From Oscillospiraceae bacterium (GTDB lineage: Bacteria > Bacillota > Clostridia > Oscillospirales > Ruminococcaceae), in the NCBI GenBank assembly GCA_029068025.1, contig JAIEDJ010000151.1:1-10754 (forward strand): 10,754 nucleotides of DNA, read 5' to 3'. The notes under the pieces are model-generated. The model saw nothing but the letters and a program-made list of their open reading frames with translations, searched no databases and had not been told where the DNA came from. Shown here in pieces: positions 6,052 through 10,754 of this stretch. Every line of letters begins with the position of its first letter. Positions within the stretch are counted from its first letter, which is position 1. The translations under genes and the position numbers were made by a program.

Positions 6052-6893
6052 TCGTATTCCTCCTCATGATTGCCCTTGTACCAATACCCCGCGTCAAGGC
6101 TCTCGGCAAGCTCGAGTTTATACTTGCCGCCCAGCACGGTATTCAACATACGCCATGCCATGTTCAGCCGCTCCGCGAATTCCTCCGCCTCGCGCATGGT
6201 CTTACAGTATTGAAAATCGAAGCGTTCTCCCTCGTACATATCGTCGTGTTCGTCGGCGAGACGGTTGAGCAGGTTCATAAGCTCGGTCTGACCCTCAAGC
6301 AGCGGCTCCGCCATAATAAAACCGCCTTTTTCGCCGTCCTTACATTCATGTGTTCTGTTATGCCGAAAGCTCCCGTCGTCGCAAACCCCTGCGTCGGCAA
6401 AAAAGCAGTCGTACTCGTCATATATCCACAGAGGGCACCCTATCATGTCGAACATCAGCTTGATGCGCTTTTTCTGCTCGGTCTTGCGCTCCTCGCCCGA
6501 GATCCAATATTCACGCTCCATATGGCAGTCCACGATCACCTCGCACTTGCCGCGCAAAAGCCCGCGCAGCTCGTCAAACACCTGAATCGTTCCGCTCAGA
6601 AAAGAGTCTAGATCCTTGTCGTTCGGGAAGCCGCGGTATATCCATTTTTTGCCTTCGTGATGCCACAGCAGGGCGCTTATCTCTGTAATGTGCCTGAGAT
6701 CGTTTTCAAGCTCTGTCTGTCCGATAAGCCGTTCCTCTGGATAGCGCGGATACGGAATACCATATTGCGGGAAGCCGCTCGTGCCTTCAAAATACCCGTG
6801 ACTGTCGGCTCTGACTTCGGTTCCGTATTCCCCGTCCTCATAAAGCTTGAGCCTCAATCCTTGTACCGTGTTCACTATTTTAATGGTTTTCAT
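6048..6893 (-). CDS. Hypothetical protein of two tandem homologous domains, 281 aa
   Basis: Not recognised. The start is taken as the ATG at 6893, which overlaps the trmN6 stop as ATGA, rather than the longer frame reaching 7010, whose first 39 residues would lie inside trmN6 and look like antisense-type arginine-rich sequence. The protein is an internal duplication. Residues ~14-136 and ~154-278 align: LKLYEDGEYGTEV with LWIYDEYDCFFAD; then ERLIGQTELENDLR (54-67) with EPLLEGQTELMNLLN (196-210); an acidic/aromatic stretch; FDELRGLLRGK (106-116) with WRMLNTVLGGK (247-257); and HMEREYWISGEE (124-135) with SLDAGYWYKGNHEE (265-278). Each half looks like a small alpha/beta domain of ~125 residues with invariant GQTEL and a C-terminal YW. 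No metal or nucleotide motif is seen. It ends overlapping rsmI (ATGA). Position suggests a link to RNA modification, but it may simply ride in the operon. Confidence 0.78.
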   Translation of the reverse strand: MKTIKIVNTVQGLRLKLYEDGEYGTEVRADSHGYFEGTSGFPQYGIPYPRYPEERLIGQTELENDLRHITEISALLWHHEGKKWIYRGFPNDKDLDSFLSGTIQVFDELRGLLRGKCEVIVDCHMEREYWISGEERKTEQKKRIKLMFDMIGCPLWIYDEYDCFFADAGVCDDGSFRHNRTHECKDGEKGGFIMAEPLLEGQTELMNLLNRLADEHDDMYEGERFDFQYCKTMREAEEFAERLNMAWRMLNTVLGGKYKLELAESLDAGYWYKGNHEEEYE

Positions 6894-7600
6894 TCGTAGA
6901 TCCTCGAATATTCCTCGGTATAGGACTTGTCGTCGTTTCGCAGGATCATCGGCTTTTCGATGATCATTCCGGGATTCGCGCCCTTCTTTCCGCTGATGAG
7001 AAACAGCCACGGCTTTTCGTTTATGCTGTTGTGGACAAACGTCACGGATTTCGGCTCGATCTTGTTTTCACGCATGGAGCAGATAACGTCGCTCAGCCGC
7101 TCGGGACGGTGACACATCTTCAGCAGTCCGCCGTATTTTAACAGACCGCCCGCCGTTCTGCACACATCGCCGATGTTGCACATAAGCTCGTGACGCGCGA
7201 TAGCCTGCGCATAGGAGTTTTTTTCATAACCGGAACCGCCCGGCATATACGGAGGGTTTGCCGTGACGATATCCACCGTTTCACGCGCGAGAACGCTCGC
7301 CGGTATATTTCGCAGATCGCACAATATCGGCTGGATAACGTTTTCGAGATCGTTTTCCGAAACAGTTCTTCGCAGCAGCGAGATTGCCTCGTCCTGAATA
7401 TCGACAGCGTAGATAAGCTGCGGCATGATATTTTTGCAGAAGATCAGCGGAACGATCCCGCACCCGGTGCACAGATCGCACACCACGCTGTTATGCCGAA
7501 CCCCCGCGTAATACGCCAGCAGGAACGCGTCAGTCCCGAAACGGTGGTCGTCCGAAACATACATCTTTATTTTGCCAAGCTGAAAAGCCTCTGTGTTCAT
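6890..7600 (-). CDS. trmN6: tRNA1(Val) (adenine(37)-N6)-methyltransferase TrmN6 (YfiC/YabB)
   Basis: A SAM-dependent methyltransferase that in E. coli (YfiC) makes m6A at position 37 of tRNA1-Val. The protein has the family's FGTDAFLL (21-28), the SAM-binding loop DLCTGCGIVPL (42-52), VDIQ (66-69, acidic residue for the ribose) and the catalytic NPPYMPGGSG (115-124, the NPPY motif of amino-group methylases), followed by ARHE (135-138). A start at 7633 is possible, but that ATG has no ribosome binding site. The ATG at 7600 has GGGGGA just upstream and gives MNTEAF..., 236 aa, close to the usual length, so I chose it. Its stop overlaps the next start as ATGA. Upstream lies the inverted repeat at 7649-7718, so this gene may begin a new transcript or be reached by read-through. 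Confidence 0.93.
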   Translation of the reverse strand: MNTEAFQLGKIKMYVSDDHRFGTDAFLLAYYAGVRHNSVVCDLCTGCGIVPLIFCKNIMPQLIYAVDIQDEAISLLRRTVSENDLENVIQPILCDLRNIPASVLARETVDIVTANPPYMPGGSGYEKNSYAQAIARHELMCNIGDVCRTAGGLLKYGGLLKMCHRPERLSDVICSMRENKIEPKSVTFVHNSINEKPWLFLISGKKGANPGMIIEKPMILRNDDKSYTEEYSRIYE

Positions 7601-7648
7601 AAGTTCCCCCGTTTTAAAATTATTGTGGTTCATACTAATTTCTCATAA

Positions 7649-7718
7649 AAAGTGTACACAAAAAATCTTCGTCAAAAACCATAGATCCAAGTTTTTGACT
7701 CAATTTTTTGTACACTTT
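7649..7718. repeat. 70-base imperfect inverted repeat (MITE-like or large hairpin)
   Basis: The outer arms AAAGTGTACA (7649-7658) and TGTACACTTT (7709-7718) are perfect complements. They continue into A6/T5 runs with one bulge at 7659, then a 4/3-base mismatch. A perfect inner stem follows, GTCAAAAAC (7671-7679) with GTTTTTGAC (7691-7699), around an 11-base loop. It is far more AT-rich than the surrounding genes. It lies between the stop of the 137-aa gene and trmN6. It could be a leftward terminator (T tracts follow both stems on the minus strand) or a small non-autonomous mobile element. A clean target-site duplication is not visible. Confidence 0.7.
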
Positions 7719-7723
7719 ATAAT
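7695..7723 (+). promoter_or_regulatory. Near-consensus plus-strand promoter inside the inverted repeat
   Basis: TTGACT (7695-7700), a 17-base spacer and TATAAT (7718-7723) match 5 of 6 and 6 of 6 sigma-A positions. It points rightward, against all genes here, so a transcript starting near 7730 would be antisense to the 137-aa gene and perhaps the potassium channel gene. The -35 lies in the inner stem and the -10 at the edge of the outer arm. The match is seen; activity is inferred. Confidence 0.6.
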
Positions 7724-7734
7724 GGAAATAAGTA

Positions 7735-8148
7735 TCAAAAGCCATGCACACCATTCGGATACGTACCGAACTCAAAGCTCTTTGCGAATATATCAAAAAC
7801 AAAATCGTAAGTACAAACCCTATAGTGCTTGTATTCCGACTTGTCGAAATCGCTCCGGACGGGAAGCTTTTTCAATTGTTCGCTCTCCTCAATAATGCCA
7901 AAACAACCGCCTATTCGTGATATATTTTCATAAGTATCCAGCTCGCACGCAAAATGCGCTATAACGTTCTTAAACGTCAGCTGAAATGGCATCCACTTCT
8001 CCTGCGCCGTTTTCTTGAAAAGAGTTCCGTTTATCTCGCCTTCGAGTATCAGATCGTTTTTCTTTAGAGCTGCGCTGTCGAGAAAAATACAGTCTCTGCC
8101 ATAAAGTTTTCCAAACGGCGTTTCGGCTATATCAATAAATCTTTCCAT
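7735..8148 (-). CDS. Hypothetical protein, 137 aa
   Basis: Not recognised. A soluble, probably beta-rich protein with alternating hydrophobic and polar residues and many aromatics. The N-terminus (FIDIAETPFGKLYGRDCIFLDS, split here as FIDIAETPFG at 4-13 and KLYGRDCIFLDS at 14-25) looks like paired strands. Residues 39-66 (INGTLFKKT... to ...VIAHF) and 112-127 (CTYDFVFDIFAKSFEF) are similar. No signal peptide, membrane span or catalytic motif is seen. The ATG at 8148 lies 3 bases after the stop of the KtrB/TrkH gene, and its AGGA site overlaps that gene's last codons, so the two are translated together. That placement makes a partner role with the potassium transporter imaginable, but it does not resemble the usual KtrA/TrkA nucleotide-binding subunit, having no GxGxxG Rossmann loop. 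Confidence 0.75.
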   Translation of the reverse strand: MERFIDIAETPFGKLYGRDCIFLDSAALKKNDLILEGEINGTLFKKTAQEKWMPFQLTFKNVIAHFACELDTYENISRIGGCFGIIEESEQLKKLPVRSDFDKSEYKHYRVCTYDFVFDIFAKSFEFGTYPNGVHGF

Positions 8149-8151
8149 ATA

Positions 8152-9516
8152 TTATCCTATCAGGATCTGTCCGTCGGGAACCACTATATTCTTGCGCTTC
8201 TGGCTGTTCATCACCAGCGACATTACCAATGAAACGGGACCCACTCTTCCGATAAACATAGTAAATATCATAAGTATCCTGCCCGCAAGCCCGGCGATCC
8301 TTAACGTACCCGCAGACCAGCCCGTGGTCGAAAATGCGCTCACCGCGTCAAACAGACACTGAACCGCTCCCGCTCCCGCTTCCTCGGGCATAGAAAAGTA
8401 GAGAGCCGCAAAGCACACCGCCACTGCCAGCATAGACAGTACGGAAATAACCACCGTGCGGTAGATGATCAGCTTGTCGATCTTGTGGCGGAACAGCTCC
8501 ACATCGTTTTTGTTGCGGATATACGACACCACCGTCATAATGATCACCGCCAGCGTAGTGACCTTGATACCGCCGCCCGTAGAGCCCGGAGCCGCGCCGA
8601 TAAACATAAGCAGTACAGACCCCAGCTGCGAGAACTCCGTCATATTGCTTGTCTTTATATTCTCAAAGCCCGAGCATCTTGTTGTGACAGAACAGAAAAA
8701 CGAATTGAGCAGTTTCTCCCAGAACGGCATATCGCCCATAGTCCCAGGATTGCGCCCTTCCGCGATAAGAAAAAACACCGTTCCCAGCACGATAAGTATT
8801 CCCGTCATAATAAGTACGGTCTGCGAATGAAGGCTGAGCTTTTTTCGCGTCCTGATATTAAGAAAATTCTCCCATACGATAAAGCCCAATCCTCCGACTA
8901 TTGTAAGCAGCGCGAGCGTTATCAGTACCGCCGGATTATTCTGAAAGGTCTGCAGACTTGTGAACTCGCCCTCCATTCCCGTAAGGTCAAACCCCGCGTT
9001 GCAGAACGCCGCGATACTCATAAAAATGCCCATCCAGGCTCCGTATATGCCGTATCTCGGAACAAATACCACAGCCAATATCGCCGCGCCCGAAAGCTCA
9101 ATAATCAGCGAGTACTTCATAATGCTGATGAATATCCGCCTGCCGCCCTCAAAGCTGCTCTCGACGAAATCGCCTGCCGCGTTTTTCAAAGTGCGGTAGC
9201 CGAGTTTTTTTCCCATCGCAATATTAAAAAACGTAATTATCGTAACGAACCCCAAGCCGCCGATCTGTATCAGAACCCCTATGACGATCTGCCCGAACAG
9301 CGACCAGTGCGTGTAAGTATCGAGTATCGCAAACCCGGTAACACAGCTTGCCGACGTCGCGGTGAACAAGCAGTCGAAAAGCGGAGTAAATTCTCTTGAC
9401 TTTGACGAGATCGGCAGACACAGCAGCACCGTTCCGATAACGATGATCGCCAGAAAGCCGATCACCAGAGTACGCGCGGGATTAAATCTCCGCGACGCTT
9501 TCTTGATTATGGGCAT
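8152..9516 (-). CDS. KtrB/TrkH family potassium uptake channel subunit
   Basis: The membrane pore subunit of a Ktr/Trk potassium uptake system, in the cytoplasmic membrane. The 454 residues match KtrB-sized members, with four M1-P-M2 repeats. The four selectivity-filter segments are visible: TSASCVTGF (54-62), FCNAGFD (171-177), TTRCSGFE (278-285) and STTGWSAG (396-403), each with the expected central glycine. The conserved flexible intramembrane loop APGSTGGGIKVTT (309-321) that gates the KtrB pore is present, as is GRVGP (423-427) near the C-terminus. A basic cytoplasmic N-terminus precedes the first span. The start ATG at 9516 has a GAGG-containing site 4 bases upstream. The system normally needs a soluble KtrA/TrkA subunit; none is in the window, so it must be encoded elsewhere. 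It lies 22 bases after a membrane protein gene and 3 bases before the 137-aa unknown. Confidence 0.94.
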   Translation of the reverse strand: MPIIKKASRRFNPARTLVIGFLAIIVIGTVLLCLPISSKSREFTPLFDCLFTATSASCVTGFAILDTYTHWSLFGQIVIGVLIQIGGLGFVTIITFFNIAMGKKLGYRTLKNAAGDFVESSFEGGRRIFISIMKYSLIIELSGAAILAVVFVPRYGIYGAWMGIFMSIAAFCNAGFDLTGMEGEFTSLQTFQNNPAVLITLALLTIVGGLGFIVWENFLNIRTRKKLSLHSQTVLIMTGILIVLGTVFFLIAEGRNPGTMGDMPFWEKLLNSFFCSVTTRCSGFENIKTSNMTEFSQLGSVLLMFIGAAPGSTGGGIKVTTLAVIIMTVVSYIRNKNDVELFRHKIDKLIIYRTVVISVLSMLAVAVCFAALYFSMPEEAGAGAVQCLFDAVSAFSTTGWSAGTLRIAGLAGRILMIFTMFIGRVGPVSLVMSLVMNSQKRKNIVVPDGQILIG

Positions 9517-9538
9517 ATGCCCTCACCCCCACAATTGA

Positions 9539-10753
9539 TCAAGCCTTTGAAGAGCTGTAGCGGATAAAATCACGCGCGCTCTCTCCAAACGCGTAGACCG
9601 TATATCGATCCGTCTTCCCCACATTGTCGTACGATCCGCCCTCAAACGGGATCTGAACGCCGTTTTCGGCGATCATCAGGCAGGATTCGGGAGCCTTCTC
9701 CCCTATCGTCATCAGGCTCACCTTGACCTTGGGAGCCATAAACTGTATGGTCGAAGCTAAGCGCGGATCTGTTTCATACACGATTATCGGCGGCGAAAGA
9801 GGATCGTCGTACAGCAAATCAACAACATCACGATACGGCTCTGTTTCGGCAAAGCTCATCCTGCCCTCCTCCTGGAGCCGATATCCTCCGAGATATGCCG
9901 TAACTGTAACAATCACCAAAAACGACGATAAAGCTATCAGCATCGTGCGGTGTCTTCTGGAGCATGACGCAAAAACAAACATCAGTGAAAACATCGTATA
10001 TACGCACGACGACATAATTATATATGTCATGCCCTTTGAGGCTCCGTCCGCCGCCTCGGCGGGCTTCACGGGCATAAGCCCGTTTATCATTACAGCTCCG
10101 GCGTTGTCCAACTGACTTATCAGCGGATACCCCATAATTCTGAAGCATATGCAGGCATAGGTGTAAATGCCGATCCCAAGTATGATCTTGTTGAGATCTA
10201 TTCCGTGTAAAAAGATAAACACGAACACCAGAAACATCGCGGGGGCGGCCAGATTATCGGTGAATCTGCCGAACGCGTCCGCCTCTCCGGGCGAATCAAA
10301 TAATCCGGAAAAAATTGTGGAGCACAGCACGGACAGCAGAACAAACAGCGCGAATACTGTCAATCTTATGCTGTATTTGTGTTTTATCGGTTCATAGACC
10401 CTCGTGTTGCTTTCCGGGGTCTCCACACGCTTGCGCGTGCCCTCACGGATAAGATTAAGCAGCATTATCACGCATAATGCCGCCGCAAGCGCGCCAAACC
10501 CGAGCGTGGAGGTCATAAAGGAATACGTCTGTGAGAAAAAGATCCCAAAAAATTCGCTGCCGCTGTTCGCCGCCGTTTTCGGAGTGAGCTGCACGCCGCT
10601 TCCCAATGCCGACGAGAGCGATTCCCGCAGGAAATGCTCGCCGACAAACGACGCGGCAAGCGATACCGCGAACACCGGCAGGCTGACGATCTTCTCCCTG
10701 ATCACCAGCTGTGTGACGATCACCGTGATCACCAGAGCTATCACCAATGATAT
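9539..10753 (-). CDS. Polytopic membrane protein with C-terminal soluble domain, 5'-partial
   Basis: The frame is open to the right edge; the first apparent start, a TTG at 10747, falls in a hydrophobic segment, so the true N-terminus lies outside the window. The visible ~404 residues hold about seven or eight membrane spans (near 1-17, 22-38, 84-100, 126-148, 167-181, 186-205, 241-261 and 269-285, counted from the TTG). A soluble C-terminal domain of about 110 residues follows (from ~290). It opens with PYRDVVDLLYDD (304-315) and contains strand-like PPIIVYETD (319-327) and KVKVSLMTIG (340-349). This layout, many spans followed by a small alpha/beta tail, resembles GT-C type lipid-linked sugar transferases, but the diagnostic first extracellular loop with its acidic motif would be in the missing part. 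A glycosyltransferase role is therefore only a guess. Its stop lies 22 bases before the potassium channel gene, suggesting one operon. Confidence 0.8.
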   Translation of the reverse strand: MSLVIALVITVIVTQLVIREKIVSLPVFAVSLAASFVGEHFLRESLSSALGSGVQLTPKTAANSGSEFFGIFFSQTYSFMTSTLGFGALAAALCVIMLLNLIREGTRKRVETPESNTRVYEPIKHKYSIRLTVFALFVLLSVLCSTIFSGLFDSPGEADAFGRFTDNLAAPAMFLVFVFIFLHGIDLNKIILGIGIYTYACICFRIMGYPLISQLDNAGAVMINGLMPVKPAEAADGASKGMTYIIMSSCVYTMFSLMFVFASCSRRHRTMLIALSSFLVIVTVTAYLGGYRLQEEGRMSFAETEPYRDVVDLLYDDPLSPPIIVYETDPRLASTIQFMAPKVKVSLMTIGEKAPESCLMIAENGVQIPFEGGSYDNVGKTDRYTVYAFGESARDFIRYSSSKA

Positions 10754-10754
10754 C

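Noticed and set aside
6894..7010. N-terminal extension of the duplicated-domain protein
   Set aside because: It would lie inside trmN6, is Arg/Lys-rich with no homologous counterpart in the second repeat, and the ATGA overlap at 6893 gives a natural coupled start.
7653..7675. Minus-strand promoter for trmN6 using TTGACG in the inverted repeat
   Set aside because: At 17-base spacing the -10 would be CTTTTT, and only poor -10 matches appear at 19 bases or more. It is possible but too weak to annotate.
7649..7718. Complete insertion sequence
   Set aside because: The element is only 70 bases, has no transposase and no clean target duplication. At most it is a non-autonomous element.
8485..9399. 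A 304-codon plus-strand open frame
   Set aside because: It lies wholly antisense to the clear KtrB/TrkH gene, and its product is dominated by Arg, His, Gln and Lys, as expected of an antisense frame. No ribosome binding site or family motif supports it.

Overview
The window looks like chromosomal DNA from a low-to-mid GC anaerobic Firmicute, probably a Ruminococcus-like member of the Oscillospiraceae (Clostridia). This rests on the mixed codon use, the strong AGGAGG-type ribosome binding sites, sigma-A type promoters, the Firmicute-like trmN6...rsmI neighbourhood and GC-rich 'CGCGCTTCGCGC' intergenic repeats. The genus is inference.

Left part (1-2465). A plus-strand CPBP/CAAX-type intramembrane protease runs in from the left edge and ends at a hairpin terminator. 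Then come about 440 bases without a gene, filled with repeats: a GC-rich inverted element, two copies of a ~69-base direct repeat whose internal hairpin shows a compensatory base-pair change, and a terminator-like hairpin between the copies. A minus-strand YgjP/SprT-like zinc metallopeptidase follows. It has a near-consensus promoter at 2348-2376, placed back to back with a plus-strand promoter.

Middle (2466-3962). Two plus-strand genes of unknown function (196 and 247 aa) each have a strong ribosome binding site. They end at a bidirectional terminator that also closes the large minus-strand cluster.

Right part (4018-10754). Nine minus-strand genes are packed with gaps of a few bases or ATGA overlaps. 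In transcription order they are: a polytopic membrane protein cut by the right edge; a KtrB/TrkH potassium channel subunit; a 137-aa unknown; a 70-base inverted repeat that carries an excellent plus-strand promoter; trmN6 (tRNA1Val A37 methyltransferase); a 281-aa unknown built from two tandem copies of one domain; rsmI (16S C1402 2'-O-methyltransferase); a 62-aa single-span membrane protein; a 162-aa unknown; and a GNAT acetyltransferase.

The clearest functional theme is RNA modification (trmN6 and rsmI in one translationally coupled block) alongside potassium uptake. I see no defence island, phage, CRISPR array, complete insertion sequence, tRNA or rRNA. The least explained items are the internally duplicated protein between the two methyltransferases, the pair of unknown genes at 2466-3901, the promoter-bearing inverted repeat at 7649-7718 and the covarying repeat at 1283-1479.
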